In this document: in pieces, positions 7,733-16,036 of the stretch
Layout of the letters: each line of letters begins with the position of its first letter
How positions within the stretch are numbered: position 1 is the first letter of the stretch
Source of the DNA: Thermodesulfobacteriota bacterium
Lineage (GTDB): Bacteria > Desulfobacterota_D > UBA1144 > Nemesobacterales > CSP1-2
Direction: 5' to 3'
Assembly (NCBI GenBank): GCA_035559815.1
Contig: DATMAT010000079.1
Coordinates: 1-47,333 of the forward strand
DNA length: 47,333 bases
Program-made: the position numbers and the translations under genes
The notes under the pieces: generated by a model
Told to the model about the DNA's origin: nothing
Seen by the model: only the letters and a program-made list of their open reading frames with translations
Database searches by the model: none

Positions 7733-8155
7733 ATGTCTGACCGGTTTGAAGATGTAGCCAAGGTTAATGAAACCTTTTACGTTGCCCTGGAAAGCGGGGA
7801 CCTGGCGCTGATGGAGAAGGTGTGGTTAAAGGACTCAAGGGCAAAATGCGTCCATCCAGGCTGGCCCATGCTTTTAGGATGGGAAGCAATAAGACAGAGC
7901 TGGAAGAATATCTTTGACTCCGGAGGCCCGACCAAGATTCAGATTTCAAATATCAATGTGGAAATATCCGAAGACATAGCGTGGATTACCTGCATCGAGC
8001 ATATAACCCATATCGTGAAGCAGAAGGTTCACAAAAGCCTGGCCCAGGCGACCAATATATACGAGCGGCGTGGCTCCCGCTGGTTCATGGTTCACCATCA
8101 CGCCTCGCCCATACCGACCATGGGCGGAGACATGGCCGAGGATAAGCTGCAGTGA
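7733..8155 (+). CDS. SnoaL-like/NTF2-fold protein
   Basis: A 140-residue protein with the cone-shaped NTF2/SnoaL fold pattern: N-terminal helix FYVALESGDLALMEKVW, then CVHPGWPMLLGWEAIRQSW and the beta strands IQISNINVEISEDIAWITCIEHI and GSRWFMVHHHASP. This matches the SnoaL_3 group often annotated as ketosteroid isomerase-related or DUF4440. The histidine run VHHHASP near the end is common there. No substrate can be named. It lies 41 bases after queG on the same strand. Confidence 0.8.
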   Translation: MSDRFEDVAKVNETFYVALESGDLALMEKVWLKDSRAKCVHPGWPMLLGWEAIRQSWKNIFDSGGPTKIQISNINVEISEDIAWITCIEHITHIVKQKVHKSLAQATNIYERRGSRWFMVHHHASPIPTMGGDMAEDKLQ

Positions 8156-8306
8156 CTTTTTAGAAGTAACACACATGTTTGTCTTGTACAATGAAGGCTG
8201 TCTTTACCAGAGACAAAGTCTCGAAGCAATCGAGGTAAGTAGCAACATTAGATATTAGGGACAGAGTCCCTAATAAGTTGCATAGATAAACGGCAATTCA
8301 CAGCCT

Positions 8307-8369
8307 GTCATTCTGAACCGAAGGTGAAGAATCTAAATATTATTAGATGCTTCACTTCGTTCGGCATGA
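8307..8369. repeat. GTCATTCTGAAC...GTTCGGCATGAC inverted-terminus repeat
   Basis: The ends form a 12-bp imperfect inverted pair around GAAGAATCTAAATATTATTAGATGCTTC, itself partly self-complementary. It is another member of the small GTCAT/ATGAC family. The gene-free stretch 8156-9344 holds this unit, a fragment around 8540-8575 (ATCGCTTCG...GCGATGAC), the inverted GTCATCCCCGA repeat at 8793-8865, the broken antitoxin-like gene at 8947-9141 and a possible 41-codon frame at 9239. Confidence 0.65.
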
Positions 8370-8792
8370 CAACCATGACGGCCATATTCTCCGCAGAGTT
8401 CAAGCTGAATTTCAGCAAAGGATTGGGATGACAAACTAGTTTATCCTCATTGGAAAGGGTCGAAATTATTTGGATAGGGTATTCAGATTTAACTTGTGGA
8501 GACATTGTCCATCTGATCAAAATCAGACTTTCGCACCTTGAAATATGAGATCGCTTCGCTAACGCTTGCGATGACAACATCGGGTTTTAAATCTTTTCCT
8601 ACAGTTTCCTGTCTACAATACCAATTGCTAGAGTCTTTAGCGGATAATTTGTTTAATCCAACTCTCATAGGCTTTCTGGGAAGTTTCGGGTTGTTCATAG
8701 GTGTACTTAACGCTGTATTATAAAGTTATCATTCCCGTACGTTCCTCGATTATACATTCGATTACAGGCTTTAGCGGAAATCCACCGATTAA

Positions 8793-8865
8793 TCATTCCC
8801 ACGGAAGTGGGGATCCAGTCTTTCAAAAAATGGATCCCCGATTAATACGTTCGGGGATGACATGC
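8793..8865. repeat. GTCATCCCCGA...GGGAATGAC repeat, inverted copy
   Basis: Read on the minus strand it begins GCATGTCATCCCCGAACG, continues ATTAATCGGGGATCCATTTTTTGAAA and ends CCACTTCCGTGGGAATGA. This aligns with the copies at 3021, 12141 and 16231 but in opposite orientation. Confidence 0.7.
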
Positions 8866-8946
8866 GGAGAGGATCCCCGATAGCCTCCTGGTTTAATCGG
8901 GAAAAGGACAGGTATGACTAAATGAATGATGCACTTTGTGAGTCGC

Positions 8947-9141
8947 TTAGCTTATAAGCTTCAATACATCTCGGTGTGGAATTACTTCAGATGGTTTTCT
9001 TAACCTTTGCTCTAATCGTTTTCTAAATGCCTCTTTCAGTTGAAGACCTCAATCCGGATCCCCAATAATTTCAAGAAGTTTTTGCTCTATAAAATTCTCT
9101 AGGTCATCAATCGACATATCTTTTATTTTTACTTTAGCCAT
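8947..9141 (-). pseudogene. Small antitoxin-like gene interrupted by an in-frame TGA
   Basis: From ATG at 9141 the frame reads MAKVKIKDMSIDDLENFI, continues through LLEIIGDPD and meets TGA (9049-9051). The same frame then continues LQLKEAFRKRLEQRLRK, PSEVIPHRDVLKLIS and stops at 8947-8949. The GDPD.GL.L...F..RL pattern followed by .IP...V is that of small acidic antitoxin-like proteins found beside RelE/ParE-type toxins. Because similarity continues after the stop without a frame change, this is probably a 64-residue gene broken by one nonsense change. No toxin partner is visible on either side. Confidence 0.55.
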
Positions 9142-9238
9142 TATCGCTCACGTTTTTCGATAGGTTTAGTTAAGAAACTTATCTTTATTTTATCTATGAT
9201 TTCTACTTCTTTAAGAATAAAGAGTTGTAGGAGGAAAA

Positions 9239-9364
9239 ATGAGAAAAAAGACTCGATCACATCTCTTGTCCCACACCCTTTTCCTGAGTACTATTACCCA
9301 CTCAATTTTTGTGACATTTCAGGGTAAAGAACGGAGGAATTACCATGGGTTCGTGGAGAGATAA
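9239..9364 (+). CDS. Possible 41-residue small protein ahead of doxX
   Basis: An excellent GGAGG lies 5 bases before ATG 9239. The frame gives a basic, then hydrophobic 41-residue peptide (MRKKTRSHLLSHTLFLSTI at the start) that ends 20 bases inside the doxX gene. No family is recognised. Translational coupling to doxX is possible but unproven. Confidence 0.3.
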   Translation: MRKKTRSHLLSHTLFLSTITHSIFVTFQGKERRNYHGFVER

Positions 9365-9767
9365 GAGTCTGAACATCGGACTTCTCTGGCTTAGGATGCT
9401 AATGGGTCTGGGCATTTCCGTGTTTCACGGCTACGGGAAAATATTCAACGGGCGAATGGAGCAATTTACGGAAGGCGTGGCAAAATTGGGGTTTCCCACG
9501 CCGGAGTTCTTTGCCTGGTCAGCGGCATTGTCGGAATTCCTGGGCGGGATACTGTTGGTTTTGGGGTTGGGCACGAGATTGGCCGCATTCTTCGTCTTCA
9601 TCACCATGAGCGTGGCTGCCTTTATCCGACATGCGCCCGACCCTTTTGACGTGAAGGAAACGGCTTTACTATACTGGACGATTTCGTTGGCGATTGTGCT
9701 CTTGGGCCCCGGTCTTTTTTCATTGGATAATCTGATCACTAAATACCTGAGGAAGAAGATTAGTTAA
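9345..9767 (+). CDS. DoxX-family integral membrane protein
   Basis: 140 residues with four predicted membrane helices. LLWLRMLMGLGISVFHGYGKI opens the DoxX domain. Next come FFAWSAALSEFLGGILLVLGLGTRLAAFFVFITMSVA and the last helix ISLAIVLLGPGLFSLD. The FHGYGK, SE..GG.LL.LGL.TR and LLGPG.FSLD blocks are family hallmarks. Members serve as membrane subunits of redox or thiosulfate-related complexes or remain uncharacterised, so the exact role is open. GGAGG lies 7 bases before the ATG. The dedA gene follows after 15 bases, suggesting an operon. Confidence 0.88.
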   Translation: MGSWRDKSLNIGLLWLRMLMGLGISVFHGYGKIFNGRMEQFTEGVAKLGFPTPEFFAWSAALSEFLGGILLVLGLGTRLAAFFVFITMSVAAFIRHAPDPFDVKETALLYWTISLAIVLLGPGLFSLDNLITKYLRKKIS

Positions 9768-9782
9768 AATGTTTTCCACTCC

Positions 9783-10367
9783 ATGGAATTAGTCGTTCAC
9801 TGGATTACACAACATGGCTATCTGGGCATATTTTCCTTGCTCGCCATCGGTGTTTTCGGAATTCCGGTGCCGGATGAAGGGGTGCTCGGATTTTCCGGTT
9901 ACCTCGTTTACAAGAACAAATTAAATATCGTTCCTGCTTTCATCTCCGCTTATCTGGGCAGTGTATTCGGCATCACTATGACTTATGGATTGGGACGGAT
10001 TTTCGGTAAGGGCTTGGTCGCCAAATACGGTAGTACTTTTCACGTAACCGAAGAGAAATTAAATCGCATTCACCGCTGGTTTAATCGTATGGGGAGATGG
10101 GTACTGTTGTTCGGTTATTTCATCCCGGGCATGAGACAAATAGCGGCTTTCACTGCCGGGACGTCCAAACTGGGATTTCCGGTGTTTTCACTATTTACTT
10201 ACACCGGAGCCTTTCTCTGGTCTCTGGCTTATATAGCGTCGGGGTATTACTTAGGAGAGGAATGGATTAGGGTATCGACAAACATACGTCATGTCCTTGT
10301 GGCCTGTTTGGCGGTACTGGTCTTATCACTGGGGTGCTATTTATTAGTCAAACGAAATGTAGCTTGA
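9783..10367 (+). CDS. DedA-family (VTT domain) membrane protein
   Basis: 194 residues. The re-entrant loop FGIPVPDEG (25-33) and the GYFIPGMRQ motif (111-119), with its essential Arg118, are diagnostic of the DedA/SNARE-associated family. These proteins are now linked to flipping of undecaprenyl phosphate or phosphatidylethanolamine across the inner membrane. Four hydrophobic segments are visible, the last near 170-190. No separate Shine-Dalgarno sequence is obvious, so translation may couple to doxX. Confidence 0.9.
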   Translation: MELVVHWITQHGYLGIFSLLAIGVFGIPVPDEGVLGFSGYLVYKNKLNIVPAFISAYLGSVFGITMTYGLGRIFGKGLVAKYGSTFHVTEEKLNRIHRWFNRMGRWVLLFGYFIPGMRQIAAFTAGTSKLGFPVFSLFTYTGAFLWSLAYIASGYYLGEEWIRVSTNIRHVLVACLAVLVLSLGCYLLVKRNVA

Positions 10368-10513
10368 TTAGAGATTTCTTTTATATAAGACCGGAAGATA
10401 ATACTGAGAATAAACCTCTCTTCTATGCCAGGTATCTAAGGAATCTAGGCTGATATTACTGTTCACGCAAATGTACTAACTGAAGATTGGGGTAAGAAAT
10501 AACTTCTCTGGGC

Positions 10514-10882
10514 TTAGTAGTAGCAGGCCCAGTGTCCGGGAACCCAGTGCCAGTAGCCTTGCCAACCGCGGATCCAGTGACCGGGTATCCAGGTTCCGCA
10601 AGGTCCATGGGGCGGCACCGCCCATCCTCCGGGCACCCATACCCAGCTATTCCCCTCCTTCCAAGTCCAGAAACCAGGCTGCCACACATGCTGAGGAGAA
10701 GGCTGTGTTGGTACGACATCCGCTTGCGGGGCCGCTGGTGGCGCCTCTTTTACCGCCAATGGTTGTGAGCCAGGAGGCGGGGTTTGTGCTGTCTCTTCCG
10801 CGGCCATGGCCTGGATGCAACTAATACTCGGAATAAACGTAATGGCCACAAGTAAAATCACCAAAAGCTTTTTGTGTATCAT
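10514..10882 (-). CDS. Exported protein with WxPGxW (YXWGXW-type) repeats
   Basis: The frame stays open further upstream, but ATG 10882 has AAGGAG about 9 bases before it and opens a normal signal peptide (MIHKKLLVILLVAITFIPS). Signal peptidase I would cut after AMA near residue 30; a nearby Cys lacks a good lipobox. A proline/alanine-rich linker follows. Then four tryptophan-rich units come in succession: VWQPGFWTW, WVWVPGGWAV, GTWIPGHWIRG and WHWVPGHWAC. Such YXWGXW/BcpO-type repeats occur in small exported proteins of unknown role, thought to bind at the envelope. Final length is 122 residues. Confidence 0.75.
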   Translation of the reverse strand: MIHKKLLVILLVAITFIPSISCIQAMAAEETAQTPPPGSQPLAVKEAPPAAPQADVVPTQPSPQHVWQPGFWTWKEGNSWVWVPGGWAVPPHGPCGTWIPGHWIRGWQGYWHWVPGHWACYY

Positions 10883-11099
10883 GGTGCCATGCTCCTTCTG
10901 CGAGGATTTGGTCTCTACCATAAATCTTCAAATTCAAAGTGTCAAGTGAGAGGATTACAAAAATGAGCGCTATGATTTAATTTGGGAATTCACCGTAGCT
11001 TGCTAGAGCGTTACAACTACTATATTGTCATCTGGGTTGCTGTTCCCTAACTATACTCCCTTGCTACGCCCCCACTGCACAGACTCTATGGTTACATCC

Positions 11100-11220
11100 G
11101 GTCCCGGCGAAGTAATCTATTTAGATTCCTCACAAGTTCACTCACATTCGTTCGGGACAGGGGTGAGAAATCTTAGACTTCGAGAAATGATACTTTTTCA
11201 GATTGCTTTGTCACAGCGTC
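11100..11220. repeat. Degenerate GAAGTAATCT...GATTCCTCAC repeat
   Basis: The string CCCGGCGAAGTAATCTATTTAG, continuing TTCCTCACAAGTTCACTCACATTCGTTCGGGACAGGG, matches the inner parts of elements at 21852 and 25080. The following GAGAAATCTTAGACTTCGAGAAATGA matches 21974 and 25250. Clear termini are missing. The gene-free stretch 10883-11482 holds only this remnant. Confidence 0.55.
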
Positions 11221-11482
11221 TATCCCTACGCTTTCCCTCCTTAGTTTTTTCTAATTATAAGAAGGGAACCGTTTATACTTAACCCCTTTTTAACATAATT
11301 CCTCAGGACAGATTCTAAGTGAAATCTGAGGACTCATGGCAATGTTCCTCTATTTAACCGGGACCAAGACGCCATAATTGTATGACCATACTCTACCGCT
11401 TCTCGAGATGTAGTTGATTCAGGTAACTGAAATATTTGCGTTGTGTTATATTATCAAACTACATTATCCAGACTCGGTAAAG

Positions 11483-12115
11483 ATGACAGGGCGGAAATAC
11501 TTGGTGAAAGTAGCAGTTCTGGTTTTAATCCTTTTGGGCTGGGGGCTTTTCTTCTTCCAGTACTTCCAAGCCAGCAACAGAGACGTATACCACGGCATTC
11601 TTTATAAAAAGGAAGCACCCAGTTTTACTCTTACCGCGCATGACGGGAAGAAGGCGACCCTCTCCCAGTTTCGGGGTAAAGTTACCCTTATCGTCTGGGG
11701 ATACACCCACTGCCCGGATATATGTCCGTTAACCCTTTCCATGCTCAGGGGTGTGATGAATGAGCTCGGCCAAAAGCAAGACCAGGTTCAGGTTTTGTAT
11801 ATAACGGTTGACCCGGAGAGGGATACGGTGGAAAGGTTAAGAGCTTACATCCCCCACTTCCATGAGAGTTTTATCGGACTGACCGGGACAAATCAGGACA
11901 TAGAAAAGGTAGCTAAGGATTACGATGTTTTTTACATCAATCACGGCGATTCTTACGGGAGGAGCGAGTTCGATACCTGGGCAGAATATCAAATGACCCA
12001 CACCAGTACTATCTACCTGGTGGACCAAGAGGGTAAATTATTCATGACATATCCTTACAATAAATTCGACTCGAAGGGTATAGCGCAGGATATAAAGAAG
12101 GTCTTGAATAACTAA
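11483..12115 (+). CDS. SCO1/SenC/PrrC-family copper metallochaperone
   Basis: A membrane-anchored thioredoxin-fold protein that inserts copper into the CuA site of cytochrome c oxidase. The ATG at 11483 gives 210 residues and puts a single N-terminal anchor at about 8-25. CPDIC (Cys77, Cys81) and His173 in MTHTSTIYLVD are the complete copper-binding set. The TLSQFRGKVTLIVWGYTHCPDICP block and YITVDPERD are typical. The frame extends upstream to a TTG at 11414, but that part has no family match. PCuAC follows after 183 bases, a frequent partner in CuA assembly. Confidence 0.92.
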   Translation: MTGRKYLVKVAVLVLILLGWGLFFFQYFQASNRDVYHGILYKKEAPSFTLTAHDGKKATLSQFRGKVTLIVWGYTHCPDICPLTLSMLRGVMNELGQKQDQVQVLYITVDPERDTVERLRAYIPHFHESFIGLTGTNQDIEKVAKDYDVFYINHGDSYGRSEFDTWAEYQMTHTSTIYLVDQEGKLFMTYPYNKFDSKGIAQDIKKVLNN

Positions 12116-12140
12116 AGCACGTTAACGCACTGCACGCGTT

Positions 12141-12216
12141 ATGTCATGCCCGAATGTATTAATCGGGCATCCAAAAACGAGCAAATTAGATGGATTCCCA
12201 CTTCCGTGGGAATGAC
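12141..12216. repeat. GTCATGCCCGA...GGGAATGAC repeat, copy 3
   Basis: It starts ATGTCATGCCCGAATGTATT, continues AATCGGGCATCC and ends GATTCCCACTTCCGTGGGAA before TGAC. The CCCGA/TCGGG pair differs from copies 1 and 2 (CCCCGA/TCGGGG) on both arms, which preserves the hairpin. Confidence 0.7.
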
Positions 12217-12298
12217 GTATAGCCGTCGACAAACTAGCTCTTATAAAAAAAATGCTGCTCGATTATGTATAACTCGGGTATCCAGGAGGGGATATTAA

Positions 12299-12760
12299 AT
12301 GGTTAAATGGCCGGAAGTTATATTGAGTATAACTTTACTTATCCTTATTCCCCTCGTGTCGCTGGGGGCTTCGAAGATCGAGGTTAAGAAGCCCTGGGTA
12401 ATGGAGGTTCCCCCCGTCTCGACCGTGACAGCGGTATATATGGTAATAGAAAATAGCGGCGACGAGGACGACAGGCTTATCGGAGTGAGCACGGGCGCTG
12501 CGGATAGTGCTGAAATTCATACCACGGCGGTCGACGAAAGGAGCATCGTCAGTATGAAGAAATCCGCATCCTTAGACATACCCTCCGGCGGTGTTGTTGA
12601 GTTAAAACCGGGCGGGTCTCACATCATGTTGATAGGGTTGGAGAAGCCCCTCGAAAAAGGAGGTCAGGTGGAACTTGACCTCAAATTCGAGAAATTCGGT
12701 GCGGTCAAGGTGCGCGCTTTTGTGATGGGTATGGACAGCGGCGAATTGCATGGTCATTAG
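12299..12760 (+). CDS. Periplasmic copper chaperone PCu(A)C
   Basis: This 153-residue exported protein delivers Cu(I) to SCO1 and the CuA subunit of cytochrome oxidase. The copper site H-X11-M-X21-H-X-M is complete: His74, Met86, His108, Met110. An N-terminal signal helix (about 6-23, ending near SLGA) is followed by the WVMEVPPVSTVTAVYMVIENSG strand typical of the family. AGGAGGGG lies 8 bases before the ATG. It completes a copper trio with SCO1 upstream and the multicopper oxidase downstream. Confidence 0.92.
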   Translation: MVKWPEVILSITLLILIPLVSLGASKIEVKKPWVMEVPPVSTVTAVYMVIENSGDEDDRLIGVSTGAADSAEIHTTAVDERSIVSMKKSASLDIPSGGVVELKPGGSHIMLIGLEKPLEKGGQVELDLKFEKFGAVKVRAFVMGMDSGELHGH

Positions 12761-13054
12761 TTGGTTAACCGGATAGCCCTCTATATGTCCTGTCTGAGCC
12801 TTTTATCTGCGGCCTCAAATTAGGGTTTTCGTTGCTTCCCTGTTCCGGTACTTCTCCAAACATTAAAAGCTCGGCTTCAAACAAACTTATCCAAAATAAG
12901 TGATTACTTCGCCACAAAAGAAAGGATAGAATTTTTTGAGGTATTCGCCCTTCGACTCCGTCCTTCGTCAAGCTCAGGACGAACGGGTCTTTTATTCATG
13001 ATTATTTTGGACAGTAGTGAGCTTCAAATTTGGTTAAGTTCTGTAAAATGCCCC

Positions 13055-13084
13055 TTGACATAAATATCGCCAATATGCTATAAA
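13055..13084 (+). promoter_or_regulatory. Strong sigma-70 promoter upstream of the multicopper oxidase
   Basis: TTGACA (13055-13060) and TATAAA (13079-13084) are separated by 18 bases. This is the most consensus-like promoter in the stretch 12761-13397. It would create a roughly 300-base leader before the oxidase gene. A short ACTACAAAAAATGTAGT inverted repeat lies just after the -10 box. The first part of the stretch holds only a remnant of the CCTTCG...CTCAGGACGAACGGG repeat near 12945-12990. Confidence 0.6.
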
Positions 13085-13119
13085 CTACAAAAAATGTAGT
13101 AGTCGTTAAGGATGGGGAT

Positions 13120-13176
13120 ATGATGTCTGGTTGTTATTTCTTTGATTATCTAAACAATTTAAAGAAGTACAACTAG
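13120..13176 (+). CDS. Possible 18-residue leader peptide
   Basis: ATGATG at 13120 follows a purine-rich AAGGATGGGGAT and opens an 18-codon frame, MMSGCYFFDYLNNLKKYN, ending with TAG at 13174-13176. It is the first frame after the strong promoter. A regulatory leader is conceivable; chance is equally possible. Confidence 0.22.
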   Translation: MMSGCYFFDYLNNLKKYN

Positions 13177-13397
13177 CGTCAAGTAATTGTTACCTTCCTC
13201 AGGCGCTCCATTAAGCCTCCTTTTCCGCTAATATCCTCGTCGGTATCATGAAACGTTCTTTGTCGGTGCTTTTAACTTGTGAAATGGTGATGACAGGAAA
13301 TAGTGAGTAAACGTGCACACAGGCTATTGATTGTGTGTAGTGAATTTTTACTCTCATTTTATAATTCTTTTGAAATTAATGTTAAAGGAGGCAATCC

Positions 13398-14918
13398 ATG
13401 GAGGAATCAAAAGCGGCTCGTATGGCAGAGAGGGCCACTGAGCCGGGATGCGGGATCGGTAGCCCCAACAGCGACGGACAAATCAGGATTAGAGTTTTGC
13501 TTGGATTGATATTCCTGTTAGCGTTTTCTCTCTCTTCTTGTTTCGATTTCTGGGACGATGATGGCGGCGGCAAGAAGGAGACCTTTCAGAATCCGGAGGA
13601 AATATCCAGCGTAAACGGCGTGCTGGACACTACGCTGGTTGTTGATTTTGCGGAATTCAGGATAGGAAACAGAAGGGTTACAGCCAGGGTTTATAATGGG
13701 TCTTTTACCCCGCCAACCTTACGGGTTTTCCCCGGGGATTTAATAAGGATCAGGCTTGAGAACCTTATCGACCAAATGACCAGCCTGCATACCCACGGAC
13801 TCAACGTTTCTCCGCTTAGCCCAGGGGATAACATTTTTATCATGATAACGCCCAATTCGGCATTCGACTATGAGATTCAGCTACCCGACGAGCACCCCGA
13901 AGGAACCTTTTACTATCACCCTCACTTATACGGCTTAACTGAATTTCAAATAATGAGCGGTATGTCCGGTACCCTGATCGTCGAAGGACTGCTCGATCCC
14001 TTCCCCCAGCTTCAAGGCATCCGAGAATTGGTAATGAATTTAAAGGACATTCAGATAGACTCGGACGGCCAGGTCCCTATGGATATCGACCCCGGTGCTC
14101 CGACCCATATCACCCTGAACGGCCAGATAAACCCGAGGATCAGGATTCGTCCCGGAGAGACACAGTTATGGCGGATAGCCAATATTGGGGCGGATCATTA
14201 TTATCCCCTGGTGCTGGAAGGTATGCCCATGTACATAATAGCCCGGGACGGGAATCGTCAAAACCAGCTAGTGACCATACCCCCTGGTCAAACCTTTCTG
14301 TTACCGGTAAGTTCCCGTATCGATGTGTTGGTACAGGGTGGGCCCAAAGGGACTTATCGGTTCAGGACTTTGCCATTCAATACCGGACCGGTTGGCGACA
14401 ATTACGAAGGGGCTACACTTGCCACTGTGGAATCAAGGGGAAATGCGGTGGACCTTATTCCACTTCCTGACCCATCCCAATTCCCGCCTTTAGAGAATTT
14501 ATGTAATCAGCCTGTCGATGAAGAAAGGACTATAGTGTTTTCCGAGAGTGAAGACGGCAATACCTTCTTCATAGACGGAAAGGAGTTCGACCCGGATCGA
14601 ATAGATACCACGGTAAGTGTGGGCACTTTGGAGAGGTGGACGGTGCTGAATGCCTCCGAGGAGCTGCATGTCTTCCACATTCACCAAACGGATTTTCAAG
14701 TCTGCTCGATAAACGGAGTACCCCAGCCTTTCGTCGGCTACCAGGATACGGTTAATCTACCTTATGAGGGACAAGACCCGGACTTGGAAGGCCCGGGCGA
14801 AGTGGAGATCGTAATCAACTTTAGGGACCCGATAATCGCGGGGAAGTTCGTCTACCACTGCCACATCGGCGAGCACGAGGATAACGGTATGATGGCAGTG
14901 ATTGAGGCTGTTGATTAA
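13398..14918 (+). CDS. Multicopper oxidase (laccase-like), lipoprotein
   Basis: A 506-residue enzyme that oxidises a substrate (phenol, Cu(I), Mn(II) or other metal) and reduces O2 to water. All four copper motifs are present: HTHG (131-134), HPH (174-176), H424-x2-H427-x-H429, and HCH-x3-H-x4-M (Cys488, His493, Met498). The T1 axial ligand is therefore Met, which usually means a lower potential. Three cupredoxin domains fit the spacing. LSLSSC (Cys48) is a lipobox preceded by a hydrophobic stretch, so it is probably an outer-membrane or periplasmic lipoprotein, with an acidic WDDDGGG tether. AAAGGAGG lies 6 bases before ATG 13398, which fixes a start giving an unusually long N-region of about 30 residues. 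Its position after SCO1 and PCuAC suggests a copper-related role. Confidence 0.92.
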   Translation: MEESKAARMAERATEPGCGIGSPNSDGQIRIRVLLGLIFLLAFSLSSCFDFWDDDGGGKKETFQNPEEISSVNGVLDTTLVVDFAEFRIGNRRVTARVYNGSFTPPTLRVFPGDLIRIRLENLIDQMTSLHTHGLNVSPLSPGDNIFIMITPNSAFDYEIQLPDEHPEGTFYYHPHLYGLTEFQIMSGMSGTLIVEGLLDPFPQLQGIRELVMNLKDIQIDSDGQVPMDIDPGAPTHITLNGQINPRIRIRPGETQLWRIANIGADHYYPLVLEGMPMYIIARDGNRQNQLVTIPPGQTFLLPVSSRIDVLVQGGPKGTYRFRTLPFNTGPVGDNYEGATLATVESRGNAVDLIPLPDPSQFPPLENLCNQPVDEERTIVFSESEDGNTFFIDGKEFDPDRIDTTVSVGTLERWTVLNASEELHVFHIHQTDFQVCSINGVPQPFVGYQDTVNLPYEGQDPDLEGPGEVEIVINFRDPIIAGKFVYHCHIGEHEDNGMMAVIEAVD

Positions 14919-15099
14919 AAAGAATATGGTCATTGATTGAATCCATGATCTCTATCATGTTTTTCCTTTTGCCTTGGGGTGTGTTCGGAAAGAAACATAT
15001 CCCAAGGCATTTTCACAGATAATGCCTAAAAGTTGCTTCTGGTTGATATAACAGCAATTCCAAATTATCTTTCAATCATGTACTTGTCCAAAATAAGGG

Positions 15100-15434
15100 A
15101 TTGATTGTCGGAGTTGGACTGATGATAATCAAAGGACTTTAATGACAGACAAAGAAGAAGCAACCCCTCTTTAATTCCCCACTTACTAAGGGGGTGGACA
15201 CAAGGGGGGTTAAATTCCTTCCCCCTTGTGGGGGAAGGTTAGGATGGGGGGTAAATACAAGTTATCCCCCCCACCGTTAATCCTCCCCCGCAAGGGGGGA
15301 GGAGAGACAGAGTTAGGACAGCTCTTGCATAGCAAACATAAAAGAGGGGAACCTGATTTTTGAAAGACGTTTGTTATCTATATAAAAACCTTCTATTACG
15401 AGGGCAAATCGTTGGTTTCTAATTATTTTAGACT
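15100..15434 (-). repeat. About 320-bp dispersed element, copy 2 (inverted)
   Basis: This is the inverted partner of 4514-4830, with the same landmarks in the same order on the minus strand. It has an extra insertion with a CCCCTTAGTAAGTGGGG-like hairpin between the hairpin pair and the AAAGTCCTTTGATTA block. The hairpins CTTCCCCC/GGGGGAAG and CCTCCCCC/GGGGGGAGG are kept, although the copies have diverged elsewhere. It occupies most of the gene-free stretch 14919-15472; nothing else is visible there. Confidence 0.75.
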
Positions 15435-15472
15435 GCCGTGCTTTCAATCATAAGGCTGAAGTTACATTTGGA

Positions 15473-16036
15473 ATGATGAATCTTATGTTAGTTAGTGAAC
15501 TGCTCGATATGATTAAGCCCAAAATAGCCAGGTTTGAGCCTTGCATCAGGGAAGAAGATTTTGTTCTTAGGCGTTATGAACTGAAAGACATATTTGCTTT
15601 ACGCCCTCTCTTTAATCCGGAGCTTTTTCTTAGTGCCAACGGACTGGAACGCAGGGCTTTTGGCTCGTTCTTTTCCTTTTTCAGATGGATGGTAACAACT
15701 TTTCAAGTGTTTTATGTATGTGAAATCGAGGTACCTCGGAGATGTCGAGTGGTCGGCTTTGTCGGAATATACGACCTTGAAATAGGAAGAAGCCTTTATT
15801 TAGCCATTGCCGTTTTTAATCCGGAAGACAGGGGACGGGGGTATGGAAGCCGAGCAGTCAGGCTTCTTTTGAATTATCTCAACAAGCACGGCGTAGCTGA
15901 AAGGGTGTGTGTGGAGGTCTTAAAGACCAACTTAGAATCTTTACGGTTTTTCGAGAAATTAGGTTTTGAAGTTTGCGGGCAGGACAAGGATACTCTCTTA
16001 CTGGAGAGGAGTCTTTCGACGCCGATACTAAACTGA
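15473..16036 (+). CDS. GNAT-family N-acetyltransferase
   Basis: 187 residues with the GNAT core: RRYELKDIFALRPLF (strand and helix 1), VVGFVGIYDLE, LYLAIAVFNPEDRGRGYGSRAVRLLLNYL and VCVEVLKTNLESLRFFEKLGFEV. The DRGRGYGSRA loop is the acetyl-CoA pyrophosphate-binding motif A (R/Q-x-x-G-x-G/A). It resembles RimJ/RimL-type enzymes that acetylate N-termini or small molecules; the substrate is unknown. Two adjacent ATGs (15473 and 15482) could serve as start, and the ribosome site is weak. Confidence 0.85.
   Translation: MMNLMLVSELLDMIKPKIARFEPCIREEDFVLRRYELKDIFALRPLFNPELFLSANGLERRAFGSFFSFFRWMVTTFQVFYVCEIEVPRRCRVVGFVGIYDLEIGRSLYLAIAVFNPEDRGRGYGSRAVRLLLNYLNKHGVAERVCVEVLKTNLESLRFFEKLGFEVCGQDKDTLLLERSLSTPILN

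Noticed and set aside
8308-8698. Overlapping minus-strand frames between the SnoaL-like and antitoxin-like genes
   Set aside because: They cover known repeat units (GTCATTCTGAAC...GCATGAC and GCGATGAC) and have no family similarity. A toxin partner was looked for here and not found.
9049-9051. TGA in the antitoxin-like gene as a selenocysteine codon
   Set aside because: No SECIS-like hairpin is evident after it, and the position is not a redox site. A nonsense change is simpler.
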